The translations under genes and the position numbers were made by a program. From assembly GCA_942492055.1 (NCBI GenBank), contig CALODP010000016.1, positions 1-64,000 of the forward strand: a stretch of DNA of 64,000 nt, written 5' to 3'. The DNA comes from CALODP01 sp942492055. Its GTDB lineage: Bacteria > Bacteroidota > Ignavibacteria > Ignavibacteriales > Melioribacteraceae. Shown here piece by piece: positions 42,164 through 51,461 of this stretch. The notes under the pieces are model-generated. The model made no database searches and was not told the origin of the DNA. It was given only the letters and a program-made list of their open reading frames with translations. The stretch's first letter is position 1. Every line of letters starts with the position of its first letter.

Positions 42164-42288
42164 TCGGGTTTGTAAACAAAGCGGATTTTGAAACCCTTAC
42201 GGTAATTAATGAGATTTGTGTAAAATATCATGAGATAAAAAAATGTTTTTCTGTTATGAAACTTATTATGAATATATAAAGAAGATCA

Positions 42289-42316
42289 AATGCCGCTAAA
42301 TACGCGGCATTTTTTT
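42289..42316. terminator. Terminator between convergent early and head modules
   Basis: AAATGCCGC and GCGGCATTT form a 9-bp stem with a 6-base loop followed by a run of T. The symmetrical AAA/TTT flanks let it serve both the plus-strand early transcript and the minus-strand head transcript ending at 42333. Confidence 0.85.
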
Positions 42317-42332
42317 TGCAGATAATCCGCAA

Positions 42333-42902
42333 TTATTTCCAATTCTTTTTCAGATTTTTGACCAGCTCTTCTTCAATAAATGCTCGGATTTCCTTCTCTT
42401 CCGATTTCAATAACCCCATTATTTTGTGTTTCCTTTTGGATTTTCCCGCTCCCAACTTTTCATGATATGAAGCAAGCTCTCTATTTCTTGCGTTTTTCCA
42501 ACCGACATCAACACTTTTGGAACCGGTTGCGATTATTCCGAGATCTCTGAGATATTGCCCTGACCATGACATTATTACATGATCGTTATATTTACCTGCT
42601 TCTTTTCGAATTCCCTTATATCCTCTTTGAGCTACGACCCAAAGATTTTTATTGTTGGAAGTAAAAAGTTTGTAATCTCCGTCACCGGAAAAACGGGAAT
42701 CGATTTCTTTGATTTTCTTTCCCGTTGTCGCGTTAAGTGCTCCGAAAGGCAAAGCAAAGGGTTTAGAGGAATAACTTCCGGCGTTATCGGAAGACCCCGG
42801 AAGAAAGGTTCCTTTGTTAGTTCTTCTTCTGATAAAGAAAATGATTTTACTCCCTACTCTCTTGAGTAGTATATTATCAATCAGATTGGAAGTATCGAGC
42901 AT
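42333..42902 (-). CDS. Virion morphogenesis / tail completion protein (Mu gpG-like)
   Basis: A 189-residue protein. The C-terminal KIMGLLKSEEKEIRAFIEEE helix is typical of Mu gpG-type virion morphogenesis proteins, which join head and tail. VIMSWSGQYLRDLGI and VDVGWKNARNRELASYHEKLG precede it, as in that family. It is last in the minus-strand head operon, 2 bp after the portal gene. Confidence 0.65.
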   Translation of the reverse strand: MLDTSNLIDNILLKRVGSKIIFFIRRRTNKGTFLPGSSDNAGSYSSKPFALPFGALNATTGKKIKEIDSRFSGDGDYKLFTSNNKNLWVVAQRGYKGIRKEAGKYNDHVIMSWSGQYLRDLGIIATGSKSVDVGWKNARNRELASYHEKLGAGKSKRKHKIMGLLKSEEKEIRAFIEEELVKNLKKNWK

Positions 42903-42904
42903 AA

Positions 42905-44137
42905 TTAACCCAGCCCTCCGCTTTTTTGCGCAACAATAGCTTTGGGATCTTCTTTAGTAACCGGAATAAAATCAATATCTTTATAGGCATTTTCCAGATG
43001 AACCGGAATTCCCGCGCTAACATAATCGGCTATTATTCGCGCATGAGCTTCCTTGTCTTTTATCTTCCGTTTGTGATAATAAAGTACCGGAAAGGCGTTT
43101 CTCGGTTCTCCGTAATTCAAAAGATAATCATGTAACAGATATTGATTTGAAACTTCATTTTCGATAAAGACCAGATCGTCGAAGGTTACGTCTTCTGCTA
43201 TTTGATATCCAACTTTTGAAGAAGCGTAAGAATGTCCTTTCTGCGGATCACTTGCAGAGTATTGCCCCGCAATTGATAAACTCATACCTCTGTTGACGCT
43301 TGCTTCCAATTCGACATGAGATTTAATGGCTCCATCCTTTATGGCTTCCAATATTTTTACATCTACTCCTTTCATAAAGGTTCCATAGGAATCACTTCCC
43401 ATCTTTGCCAATTGTTCCATTATCTGAGGAACATATTTTTCAAGATGTTGCTCGTAAGTCGCATATCTCGGAGGATCTGAGTATTTTTCATTTGTATGAG
43501 CCCATGTAAAGAAATCCCAATATTTCAGGATGACATGTATAAGGTTTGATCTTATGAGTCCTCCCGGGAAATCTTCATCAAATCCGCTTAACGGATTATC
43601 CCGCACAATTACTGTAGTCGGAGTGTCGAAATCCTTTCTTACAAAGTTTTGAGTCTTTGTGTCGGTAATGACGTGTTTCAAAGCGTCGGTATTGTTCAGA
43701 TCATAGTCCAGGTCAACAGCCGGAACAATCTTTTTGGATTTTACAAAATGCTTATAAGTATCCGAGTACCCACTCCAGTCTAATTCAACCGCGGCCATTC
43801 CCATCAGCCGGCCGTTCATTATACTTGGTATTAATGTGTGCATCTTGGAATTTTTCCAACGTGCTTTCATTTCGTTAAGTTGCTTTTCTTCGGTAGAAGT
43901 AATCTGAAATTCGTCCGGAAATTTAATAGTCGGTTGATACGATGAAACGGCTAATTTCCTGTATCGAATCAAACTCATCAGATGTCTGTCTATCTTAGGA
44001 AGATTACACAGAAGACTAATCAGATAACGTGTATCCCTTGAGGAAAGATGTTTGTGATTCGCTTTCCTCATGTATTGGGCTAGCCTATCGATACTATTGA
44101 CAAGCAAAGATTTCTGTAGTTCGGAATTAATAAACAT
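42905..44137 (-). CDS. Portal protein (Mu gp29-like, DUF935)
   Basis: A 410-residue head portal subunit. ALKHVITDTKTQNFV and PLSGFDEDFPGGLIRSNLIH lead to KYWDFFTWAHTNEKYSDPPR, the Mu gp29 hallmark (W-x2-F-x-E-x-(Y/F)-x-P-R). A long helical stretch (YVPQIMEQLAKMGSDSYGTF) follows. It is 7 bp after the large terminase gene, in the standard terminase-portal order. Confidence 0.85.
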   Translation of the reverse strand: MFINSELQKSLLVNSIDRLAQYMRKANHKHLSSRDTRYLISLLCNLPKIDRHLMSLIRYRKLAVSSYQPTIKFPDEFQITSTEEKQLNEMKARWKNSKMHTLIPSIMNGRLMGMAAVELDWSGYSDTYKHFVKSKKIVPAVDLDYDLNNTDALKHVITDTKTQNFVRKDFDTPTTVIVRDNPLSGFDEDFPGGLIRSNLIHVILKYWDFFTWAHTNEKYSDPPRYATYEQHLEKYVPQIMEQLAKMGSDSYGTFMKGVDVKILEAIKDGAIKSHVELEASVNRGMSLSIAGQYSASDPQKGHSYASSKVGYQIAEDVTFDDLVFIENEVSNQYLLHDYLLNYGEPRNAFPVLYYHKRKIKDKEAHARIIADYVSAGIPVHLENAYKDIDFIPVTKEDPKAIVAQKSGGLG

Positions 44138-44144
44138 TTATCAC

Positions 44145-45776
44145 CTATAATCTTTTTACTTTGTAATTATTGACTGAAACCATCTGATTGATATTGGAAT
44201 CGAGTATAAAAGAGACCCCAAGTTCAATCAAAAGCGTATAAGCACAAATTACCGCGTCCGGAAAGTCATCCTTTTTATTCGCTTTTTTCATTCGGAATCC
44301 GTTAAATTGTTTTAGGGCTGCTTTTCCTTCTTCGGATGATGCGAAATTTGGAGGGAATAACAAATCACCGCACTTGTAAATACTTTCAAGATTAGTTACC
44401 AACAAATCAACATTATACTTTCGGAAATTCACAAACGGGAACGGAAATCGGTTGATCGTTACAAAATTGTGAATATTGTTTTTCCATATGGACTCTTGGG
44501 AAACATTTCCGTCCATTCCGATGGTAATAATCGAAATACCTTTGGAAACTTCATTTTGTTGTAATCTTAAAAGATCTGTTAATAAGTCGTTACTTAGAAA
44601 ATAGCTCTTGCAACGCATGTTTGTTATATAGAACTTTTTAGTTGTAGGAGAAAATCCCAAACATGGCATTCCGGTAGTATCCCCCTTCTTTTTCTCAGAA
44701 CAATTCGGATCGACCCAAATAACGGCTTGAACATCATTCGGAAGAGTTGCCCATTCGGAATAGAAAGATTTCGGAAATATTTCTCCCGATTTTTCTTCAG
44801 GCCTTTGCTGGTAGTTGCCTAACCAATCATATCGATCTTCTATAACGACCATCTCCATTAACTCCTCTTCGGATTTGGCCGGGAATCTTTGAGGCCAAAG
44901 AGCTCTTTGTTTGTAAGGTCGATTAGAATCCCATGCGGGGAAAACGTGAACTACGATACTTTTAGATCCTATTCCTTTTTCCTGCTCTTCGAGTAATTCG
45001 TTTGAAAGAGTATCAACATCGAAATTATTGGCTTCCCATACCAAACATCCGTTTTTAGTCAAAGACCCTCTCATTTCGTTTAATCGGCTTCGTCTTTTTC
45101 TTCGAGCATCCTTTGTAAGTGAAGAAGTGGAATTTTCAAAATCAGTCAACAGAATAAAATCAAATCTTCTTTGAAGGCGTTGTTTACCTCTGGAAGATTT
45201 TTCTTCCGAAAGGGTTTGGATAAATGTTCCCTTGGGATTTTGATCTGAGGTGGCAAACATCTTTTTGGTAGAACATTCATGCCATGTTAACTTAAAGTCA
45301 TGGGCTATTCTGTCATTGAATTTTGTATAGTAAATCAGATCCGCCAGATAATTATCCGGAGTATCCAGAGTTTCCGACCCTATCGCCATAAATTGAGCTT
45401 TCCCGAAAAGAAACTTCCATAAGACTTTTTTCTGATATATGGCGGTTTTGGCGTGTTCTCTGGGTCCTAATACCAGATGTACTTTTTTATCCTTACTGTC
45501 TGATATTTCATCTATGTCTTTATGAAATTTTCCCGGAGCGGAATAATCATCTCCGTAAAAGGATTTCGGGAAATAGGTTTTATCAAAGTACCAGAAATCA
45601 TTTTCGGCCTTTTGCAATCTGCTAATAACCGCAGTCTTTTTTTTCTCGTTTGCGGAAAACGGGGAAATTGATAACAAAGCTCCCTTAAGTTTTTCTCTTT
45701 TCCTCTTTATTTCATTGGTTTCGGCAAGCAATTCCAATTGTAAAAGGGTTGATTCTAAAAATCTACTGTTACCCAT
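44145..45776 (-). CDS. Terminase large subunit (Mu gp28-like)
   Basis: A 543-residue DNA-packaging motor. The ATPase part has a Walker A variant LVLGPREHAKTAI (about residues 100-112) and a Walker B-like FDFILLTDFEN near 212. The RNase H-type nuclease part has VIWVDPNCSEKKKGD (about 375), IITIGMDGN and KKDDFPDAVICAY near the C-terminus, each supplying an acidic residue. Its start overlaps the small-subunit gene by 8 bp. Because Mu-type phages package from inside host DNA, it should show headful packaging. Confidence 0.88.
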   Translation of the reverse strand: MGNSRFLESTLLQLELLAETNEIKRKREKLKGALLSISPFSANEKKKTAVISRLQKAENDFWYFDKTYFPKSFYGDDYSAPGKFHKDIDEISDSKDKKVHLVLGPREHAKTAIYQKKVLWKFLFGKAQFMAIGSETLDTPDNYLADLIYYTKFNDRIAHDFKLTWHECSTKKMFATSDQNPKGTFIQTLSEEKSSRGKQRLQRRFDFILLTDFENSTSSLTKDARRKRRSRLNEMRGSLTKNGCLVWEANNFDVDTLSNELLEEQEKGIGSKSIVVHVFPAWDSNRPYKQRALWPQRFPAKSEEELMEMVVIEDRYDWLGNYQQRPEEKSGEIFPKSFYSEWATLPNDVQAVIWVDPNCSEKKKGDTTGMPCLGFSPTTKKFYITNMRCKSYFLSNDLLTDLLRLQQNEVSKGISIITIGMDGNVSQESIWKNNIHNFVTINRFPFPFVNFRKYNVDLLVTNLESIYKCGDLLFPPNFASSEEGKAALKQFNGFRMKKANKKDDFPDAVICAYTLLIELGVSFILDSNINQMVSVNNYKVKRL

Positions 45777-46308
45777 TATTCCTATCCCTTAAATATATCT
45801 CCATTTCTTCTTTGTATATTGCCACAATTTCTTTATCAGTTGCTTTGGGATTGAATCTCCTTACAATTCGCGCAATTACTTCGGCGTCAGGTCGTCGTAT
45901 ATTTCCTTTTAATTGCCTTTGGGTTATCTTGGTTTGAATTATTTCAATATCCTTAACAAGTTTTACCTTTTCGGCCGGTTCCAAATTGGAACTTGCTGCG
46001 TCTTCCAAAGCGGACATTAAAAGGAAAAGCTGAAAATCATCAAGATCTTTGAAATCTTCCAGAGTCCATTTCGGAGGTGTGAATTCTTCGTCCTCTTTTC
46101 TAAGATTCTTTCTCGAAAATCCTTTGTCGGCTCTTGGTGTTCCATTCAGTTTAGTTTGTCCGGATATGATTCGGTAAACTTGCCAATATGTGACGTTTTC
46201 CTCTTCGGCTATCTGGTTTATATTCATATCCTTATCATGGAATAAATTTAATATTTTCTTTCTCTTGGCCATCGTTAATCGATTGGCGATATTTTTCGTT
46301 TTAGACAT
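45769..46308 (-). CDS. Terminase small subunit-like HTH protein (Mu gp27 position)
   Basis: A 179-residue protein. An N-terminal helix-turn-helix (MNINQIAEEENVTYWQVYRI, residues about 27-46) is followed by a basic linker and a helical C-terminus, the usual small terminase pattern. It directly precedes and overlaps the large terminase gene, supporting the assignment. A 104-bp gap, with no evident gene, separates it from the gp37-like gene. Confidence 0.7.
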   Translation of the reverse strand: MSKTKNIANRLTMAKRKKILNLFHDKDMNINQIAEEENVTYWQVYRIISGQTKLNGTPRADKGFSRKNLRKEDEEFTPPKWTLEDFKDLDDFQLFLLMSALEDAASSNLEPAEKVKLVKDIEIIQTKITQRQLKGNIRRPDAEVIARIVRRFNPKATDKEIVAIYKEEMEIYLRDRNNG

Positions 46309-46413
46309 TACTTATTTCCTTTTGGCTATAAATGTGTAGTTGCGCAAATGTGGGAAAATCCCAACACCTTAGAAGAGCTTAGGAGATGTTCTTTCTTTAA
46401 TGTGCAAATTGCA

Positions 46414-46893
46414 TTATGTAGAAAAATCATCTATATAGAAAAATCTTGCAACAACCATACTGAGATCGGAGTTTGCCTGAATTATTTCTCTGGGTCTAGC
46501 ATGAGCACGCAAATAGACCAGATGTTCCATAGGCTCTTCTTCTGTTCCTGAGTTAATTTCATATTCGCCAATAACAAGCGGGATAATCTTTTTAGCGTAT
46601 GCCATAGCTTCGGCCAATGCTTTACAGCTTGAAGACTGTCCCGGTGTGCTTGAACATAATATCCCGATAGTAACCGGAACATCATCGGGAATTCCTCCCT
46701 CCAATACTTCTCCTTCGTCATCCAACAAATAATAAACTCCTAACCACGGAGGAGAAAAACCGGAATCCTCATCAGGCATTTCGGCAATTTCGGCAATGGT
46801 TTTGATTTCATATTCTCCGAATCGGATTAGTCCTTTTTGCGATTTGAGTTTCTTTACTACTGCCTTCACAACATGTTCAGGTTCTAATATCAT
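46414..46893 (-). CDS. Mu gp37-like head-tail connector protein
   Basis: A 159-residue protein containing PPWLGVYYLLDDEGEVLEGG and PVTIGILCSSTPGQSSSCKA, resembling the DUF1834/gp37 group of Mu-like phages that close the tail or connect it to the head. It is 1 bp after the gp36-like gene. Assignment is by local pattern plus its adjacency to gp36. Confidence 0.6.
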   Translation of the reverse strand: MILEPEHVVKAVVKKLKSQKGLIRFGEYEIKTIAEIAEMPDEDSGFSPPWLGVYYLLDDEGEVLEGGIPDDVPVTIGILCSSTPGQSSSCKALAEAMAYAKKIIPLVIGEYEINSGTEEEPMEHLVYLRAHARPREIIQANSDLSMVVARFFYIDDFST

Positions 46894-46894
46894 G

Positions 46895-47293
46895 TCAAAT
46901 AATCCCGTTGATTCTTTTAGTTCCGGTTATTTGTATCACATTGCGCCCTCCGATTATATTTCCCGAATTATCTTTAAGGGGAATATTACCGGAACTGATT
47001 TTTTGAAGACTCGAATAGGCATCTTGATAAAGTGTCTTTCTTCTTTGCTTCTCGTCATCAGATATCCCTTTTTGATAAGGAATCAATTTGAATAAAACTA
47101 TGTCAGTCCAAATTCCGCGCAAACTTGCGGGAGCTTCCATAGGGTCGGTCGGTGGCAATAATGAAGTAAATTGATATATGATATCACTTACTTCGTCCCC
47201 TAATTCGGTTATCTTTTCCGTAGGCATATCCTTAATAAAGTTGTTCTCATTATTAAACCTTGCCATTAGTATTTCTTTGTTTCCAAAGCTCAT
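46895..47293 (-). CDS. Mu gp36-like protein (DUF1320)
   Basis: A 132-residue protein. LRGIWTDIVLFKLIPYQKG followed by a YQDAYSSLQKISSGNIPLKD stretch is the pattern of DUF1320 (Mu gp36), a head-completion protein. ATG 47293 has AGGAG five bases upstream. It is first gene of the minus-strand head operon, divergent from the scaffold gene over a 138-bp promoter region. Confidence 0.7.
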   Translation of the reverse strand: MSFGNKEILMARFNNENNFIKDMPTEKITELGDEVSDIIYQFTSLLPPTDPMEAPASLRGIWTDIVLFKLIPYQKGISDDEKQRRKTLYQDAYSSLQKISSGNIPLKDNSGNIIGGRNVIQITGTKRINGII

Positions 47294-47431
47294 TTTATCT
47301 CCTAAATAATTACGTCACCAATATTCAAAAAAAAACTTTCGGAATAATATTACCGGTAGTCCGGCGTTTTTTATTTCCCCCCGTGTTCGGTTAGCTTGAC
47401 ATTGTGATTTTTGAAAAATATCGGAGCAGAA

Positions 47432-47953
47432 GTGAAAGAATTACAAAAAAAGCTAGTAGAGCTTATCAAAAAGCTAGGTGTTAATCTGGAAGGAAAAGAG
47501 AAAGAGTTGGAAGAAGGATTAGAGTCCATTATCCCGACCGAACCGGAAAAGGAGAAAACTAAGGGAACGGAATCCGAAACGATTACAGCTTTGAATAGCC
47601 AAGTTGACAGCCTTAAAGGAATCATTGCGGAATTACAAAAGGATCGTAATGCTTCAATAGAGGCGGAGAAAGAAAAACTTGAACGTGAGAAAGCGACCAA
47701 GATATCAACCCTTAAACAAAAAGGAATCGAAGCCGGAAAACTCACAGAAGGGACATGGGATAAAAAATGGAAAACTATTGCCGAAAAGGATCCGGAAAAT
47801 TTTGAAAACATATTGGAAGATCTGGCGGTCGATCCTCATTTTAAAAAGGACTCGGAAGAGAAAGAGGAAAAACCCAAAGGGATTCCGGGACCGTTTGACT
47901 CAGCCGATCCGGGTATTTTGAAAGCAATGAGCGAAATGTCCAACAGTATTTAA
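47432..47953 (+). CDS. Probable capsid scaffold protein
   Basis: About 173 residues, highly charged and helical (VDSLKGIIAELQKDR and EAEKEKLEREKATKI), like scaffold proteins placed before capsid genes. A GTG at 47432 with GGAG 5 bases upstream is preferred to a TTG at 47411 with no ribosome site. There is no protease domain, unlike Mu gene I. It is 23 bp before the major capsid gene. Confidence 0.7.
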   Translation: MKELQKKLVELIKKLGVNLEGKEKELEEGLESIIPTEPEKEKTKGTESETITALNSQVDSLKGIIAELQKDRNASIEAEKEKLEREKATKISTLKQKGIEAGKLTEGTWDKKWKTIAEKDPENFENILEDLAVDPHFKKDSEEKEEKPKGIPGPFDSADPGILKAMSEMSNSI

Positions 47954-47976
47954 TTTATTAATTCATTGAGGTAAAA

Positions 47977-48960
47977 ATGAAAATTAATCAGGTATCACGA
48001 GCCAGTGACGACTCCCAAGAAATATTACGAAAAATCTTGGCTTACCTTGTGGGAAAATATCCGTTGTTACAGGAGATGGAGTTCTCCTTAGAACCTTATT
48101 CATTTGATAGTTATCCGGTACAAGAGAATATAGGAGGCAGTTCATCGGCAAGGGCGATCAATTCGGACGCCGGTAGTTTTGCTTATTCTCAAGTCAAAGG
48201 AGGCGGAACACAAAAAGCATATTCCTTTGAATTGGATATCGATATAGCCTATAAAAATGATCTTAACGTCGGAACCACTTCAGAAGGTTTAATCAGGCAG
48301 TTACAGCAACAGCAGTTGAGACTAGCCACAAAAGTTGCAAAAGATGTGCTAACCGATGTCATAAGCGGTGATGGTATTGATAAAGAAATTCTAGGTCTGA
48401 AAACATTTATCAAAGATGTTGCCGACGCTAGCGGGCAAGGGAATCATTTCGGATTGAGTCAGGAACAAATTCAGAGTTGCCTAATTCAGTCCCCGGTCCA
48501 ATTAACCTTAAACAAGGAAAATGAAAAAGTTCTCAGAGAGTTTGACGAATTATTAACATCAACTTTAGCCGATGTTGAAGGTAATCCGGTTTTGGTTATG
48601 AATTCCGCGTTGTTCGGTCGAATGAATTCCATAGCCAAATTTCTTGGTCAGTATGGTGAGACAGTAAATTCCTTCGGCCAAAAAGTAACCCAGTACGGTA
48701 ATCATAAGATGGTTCCCGTTCCATTGAATCTATATCCTCAAAATGAATCAGACGGTACAAACTCCGATTGTTCTTCGTTGTTTATCGTTTCCTATGATGA
48801 AGCCGACGGCGTAAGATATGCCACAAATACCGGTTTTCAATTTAAGGATTTCGATATCACCGAGAAAAAACCGTCGGGAAAATCGAGATTGGATTTTATA
48901 GGAAATCTTAAAGTAGAAAATCCGGCCTCAATAAGAAGAGTCAGTAGACTCAGACTTTAA
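47977..48960 (+). CDS. Major capsid protein
   Basis: A 327-residue structural protein with HK97-like capsid character: an N-terminal helix (EILRKILAYLVGKYPLLQEM), an E-loop-like QVKGGGTQKAYSFELDIDIA, a spine helix (RQLQQQQLRLATKVAKDVLT) and the NPVLVMNSALFGRMNSIAKF segment typical of the P-domain. The C-terminus contains RYATNTGFQFKDFDITEKKP. It follows the scaffold gene and is the expected size. Confidence 0.8.
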   Translation: MKINQVSRASDDSQEILRKILAYLVGKYPLLQEMEFSLEPYSFDSYPVQENIGGSSSARAINSDAGSFAYSQVKGGGTQKAYSFELDIDIAYKNDLNVGTTSEGLIRQLQQQQLRLATKVAKDVLTDVISGDGIDKEILGLKTFIKDVADASGQGNHFGLSQEQIQSCLIQSPVQLTLNKENEKVLREFDELLTSTLADVEGNPVLVMNSALFGRMNSIAKFLGQYGETVNSFGQKVTQYGNHKMVPVPLNLYPQNESDGTNSDCSSLFIVSYDEADGVRYATNTGFQFKDFDITEKKPSGKSRLDFIGNLKVENPASIRRVSRLRL

Positions 48961-48971
48961 TTACCATTCAT

Positions 48972-48992
48972 TCCGGCGGGATTCCCGCCGGA
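48972..48992. terminator. Strong hairpin after the capsid gene
   Basis: TCCGGCGGG and CCCGCCGGA form a perfect 9-bp stem with a 3-base loop, 12 bp after the capsid stop. On the plus strand it is followed by A-rich rather than T-rich sequence, so it probably stabilises or partially attenuates the transcript instead of ending it. Confidence 0.6.
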
Positions 48993-49009
48993 GAAAAAAG
49001 GAGGACACA

Positions 49010-49384
49010 ATGAGTGACCTGAGAAAAAAGCAAAAGGAATTATTGCAGAAAGTTAATTCCATCAAAAACGCCGATATAGTCGGAATCGAAGAATTGGAAG
49101 ACTTCGTGGATTTATACTATGAAGTCTGTGAAGAATTAGAGAAAGATTCTGACAATAAACCGGGAATATTCACCATGCTTAAAGAGCTTGGGAAACCTTT
49201 TGTTGTTGCCTATGACGGCTTTAAGGTGGCATGGATGGAAGCTCACTATCTGGAAGATGAGGAAATATCCAGTCTTGTTAAGAGAAGTTCGAATTTCAAC
49301 CTCGGGGATAATGCTGTTAGATATTCCCAAGTATTAAAACTTGTTTTGGTTGGGTTCCAAACTTACGCGGAATTCACGAAATGA
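49010..49384 (+). CDS. Hypothetical phage protein
   Basis: A 124-residue acidic protein, largely helical (VGIEELEDFVDLYYEVCEEL). GGAGG lies eight bases before the ATG. Its end overlaps the next start by 4 bp. It is between capsid and holin-like genes; head-tail joining is possible but unproven. Confidence 0.65.
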   Translation: MSDLRKKQKELLQKVNSIKNADIVGIEELEDFVDLYYEVCEELEKDSDNKPGIFTMLKELGKPFVVAYDGFKVAWMEAHYLEDEEISSLVKRSSNFNLGDNAVRYSQVLKLVLVGFQTYAEFTK

Positions 49385-49605
49385 AAGGGTTAAAATCCGC
49401 AATAACAAAAGCATGGAAGTTTCTTGACGGAAAGAAAAGGCGCATTGGTCTGGCCATGGCCTTGGCCGCTAATTACGTCGGAGATCCGACAATTTCGATT
49501 TGTTTAAATATTGGCGCGGTTTTGCTCGGCGGTGCTGATAGTGTAAATGTATTAAAACAAAGAAAGGGATCCGGCAATGGAAAAAAGAGAAGCTCTTCTG
49601 GTTAA
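49381..49605 (+). CDS. Small membrane protein (holin-like)
   Basis: A 74-residue protein with one to two hydrophobic segments (IGLAMALAANYVGDPTISIC and IGAVLLGGADSVNV) and a basic C-terminal tail, the general pattern of small holins. It overlaps both neighbours (4 and 29 bp). Together with the M15 peptidase elsewhere it could form the lysis set. Confidence 0.5.
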   Translation: MKGLKSAITKAWKFLDGKKRRIGLAMALAANYVGDPTISICLNIGAVLLGGADSVNVLKQRKGSGNGKKRSSSG

Positions 49606-49891
49606 GTATTGGCCCATAATTATAGCCATGATAATGTTTATTTATCAAATCGGAATAACAAGCACTGAGTTATCCGGAAAGGTTGATAAAGACACGGTTA
49701 GAGACTTAACAAAGCAATTGATAAACGAATACGCCGCAGAGCAAAACGAAAAATATATCGAAATCAATAAGGTTCCGGGGCTGAAAGAACGCCTCGGAAA
49801 CCTTGAAAAAGAGGTAAGAGAAATTAAGGATCTTCAAAAAAAGATTTACGAAATATTTCTTACGTCAGAGCGAAAACAGAAAATAAATTGA
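49577..49891 (+). CDS. Membrane-anchored coiled-coil protein (possible spanin or holin partner)
   Basis: A 104-residue protein with an N-terminal helix (VKYWPIIIAMIMFIYQIGI) and a long charged coiled coil (GLKERLGNLEKEVREIKDLQ). The topology is that of inner-membrane spanins, though no outer partner is adjacent unless the exported protein at 60484 plays that role. It overlaps the preceding small membrane gene by 29 bp. Confidence 0.5.
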   Translation: MEKREALLVKYWPIIIAMIMFIYQIGITSTELSGKVDKDTVRDLTKQLINEYAAEQNEKYIEINKVPGLKERLGNLEKEVREIKDLQKKIYEIFLTSERKQKIN

Positions 49892-49898
49892 GGATAAA

Positions 49899-50846
49899 AT
49901 GGCAAGATCATTTGCGAGTATTGAAAAGGTGGTCCTATCAAAAAAGGATTCGAACGGGACGCAAAACGCCCATAGATTAGGCTTGCGTTATCCGGCCAAG
50001 CTAACGATATCCGACAATCCGATCACGATCGACAGAAACAGACCAATTTCAAATTTTGTGGATTTTGATTTTGAGGCTGAGACTCTGGAATGTGATTTCT
50101 ATATGCTAAAAGATTTTATAGAAGTCTATTGTGTCGATGGAATGATTGACGCTTATATGATGACAGCGGCACAACAACCGACAGCGGATTCCAGAGGGAT
50201 GAAAGGAAACGAAATATATCAATTCGGTTGGAACCCGAACGGAAACGGATATTTGGGATTCGGTTTTAAGTATGTGGAGTCTTTCAGTAACGGAAATAAG
50301 AAGACCTCCGCTACGGTTAAAGGGAAACTATCTCTTGAAAATACGGAAGCCTCAACAATATTACTGAGTGCTTTAACAAACGATTTGTATTTGAATGACT
50401 TCGGCAGTCAACACAAGATAAATCCAGGGAATATCGTGAGTATTTCATATGCCGATTCCGAATTGATATCGAAACATGAAATTCACTCTTATAACCTTTC
50501 GATTGAAACCAAAGGGGACGAACCAACTGTTTACGGGCGGGAATGCTCGGATTATCTAAGTGTTACTTGCGAAATAGTAACCAAAAATTCCGGAGTAAAT
50601 AAATTCCAGGAAATACTTAGTCGAGCAACAAACAGCAATCTGGTAATAAAAGAAAAACTTTCCCCCAACCTTTACTTTGAAAAAGAATTCGAAGCAATCG
50701 GAAAGGCTGTTTCGGTTGAGATCGGCGATAAAAGGTTTATGAAATTGACCTTCAAAGGAGATTTCCCTCTTATTAACACCTCTTTTACAAGTAATACCAG
50801 TGAAGGAGTAATGGTTCGTATTATGAAACTAGGAGATAAGATATGA
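49899..50846 (+). CDS. Putative tail tube / structural protein
   Basis: A 315-residue beta-rich protein (contains TVKGKLSLENTEASTILLSA and SYNLSIETKGDEPTVYGREC). It is placed where siphovirus genomes have the major tail protein, before the frameshifted chaperone pair and tape measure. No family was recognised directly, so the tube assignment rests on gene order. Confidence 0.5.
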   Translation: MARSFASIEKVVLSKKDSNGTQNAHRLGLRYPAKLTISDNPITIDRNRPISNFVDFDFEAETLECDFYMLKDFIEVYCVDGMIDAYMMTAAQQPTADSRGMKGNEIYQFGWNPNGNGYLGFGFKYVESFSNGNKKTSATVKGKLSLENTEASTILLSALTNDLYLNDFGSQHKINPGNIVSISYADSELISKHEIHSYNLSIETKGDEPTVYGRECSDYLSVTCEIVTKNSGVNKFQEILSRATNSNLVIKEKLSPNLYFEKEFEAIGKAVSVEIGDKRFMKLTFKGDFPLINTSFTSNTSEGVMVRIMKLGDKI

Positions 50847-51448
50847 CAGAGAAGAATTTGATGGTAACACAGTTCAAAGCCCATGAGGAAGTATTCCCGG
50901 ACGTAAGCATTACCGCAAACGATGAATTTGCATTTATCGCATTTGGCCAGACAATAGTCAAAAGTAATTTTCCGGTTGAAGCAAATTCGGGTCTGGAAAT
51001 TACTCCCGGTAGCGGAATAAAAGTATCATTGTCAGGAGCTGAAACAGCTAAGCTTCCTTTGTCCGGGTGTGAATATAATCTGTACAGAAGAGAGTTTGGC
51101 GGTTGGGTAAAGAAATATACGGGAACTATTACCGTATCCGAAGGAGAAGAAGAAAAGAAAGTAATTACTCTTAGTTACAGTAATAGCAATGCCAGTAAAA
51201 CCGTTACAGCGGATTATGTAATTAATCGATTAGATGATACCATTTTTTGCGACACCACAATTTCACCGAATATTACTTTGATTATGCCGTTATCCGAAGA
51301 ATTAACGGGAAAACGATTCAAAGTGAAAAACATCGGAAGCGGAACTGTATCTATTGAAGACTGCACGGAAGCCGAACTAATCCAATTGAGCGCAAATGAA
51401 GGGAAATGGATTGAGAGTTCCGGAAAGAAATGGGAAACAATGTTCTAA
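50843..51448 (+). CDS. Structural protein with C-terminal surface domain
   Basis: A 201-residue protein. The N-terminal half resembles head/tail decoration segments (SGLEITPGSGIKVSLSGAET); the C-terminal half (FKVKNIGSGTVSIEDCTEAE) has the pattern found at the ends of phage surface proteins. It overlaps the upstream gene by 4 bp. Exact role unknown. Confidence 0.5.
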   Translation: MTEKNLMVTQFKAHEEVFPDVSITANDEFAFIAFGQTIVKSNFPVEANSGLEITPGSGIKVSLSGAETAKLPLSGCEYNLYRREFGGWVKKYTGTITVSEGEEEKKVITLSYSNSNASKTVTADYVINRLDDTIFCDTTISPNITLIMPLSEELTGKRFKVKNIGSGTVSIEDCTEAELIQLSANEGKWIESSGKKWETMF

Positions 51449-51461
51449 ATTGAGGAAGAAG

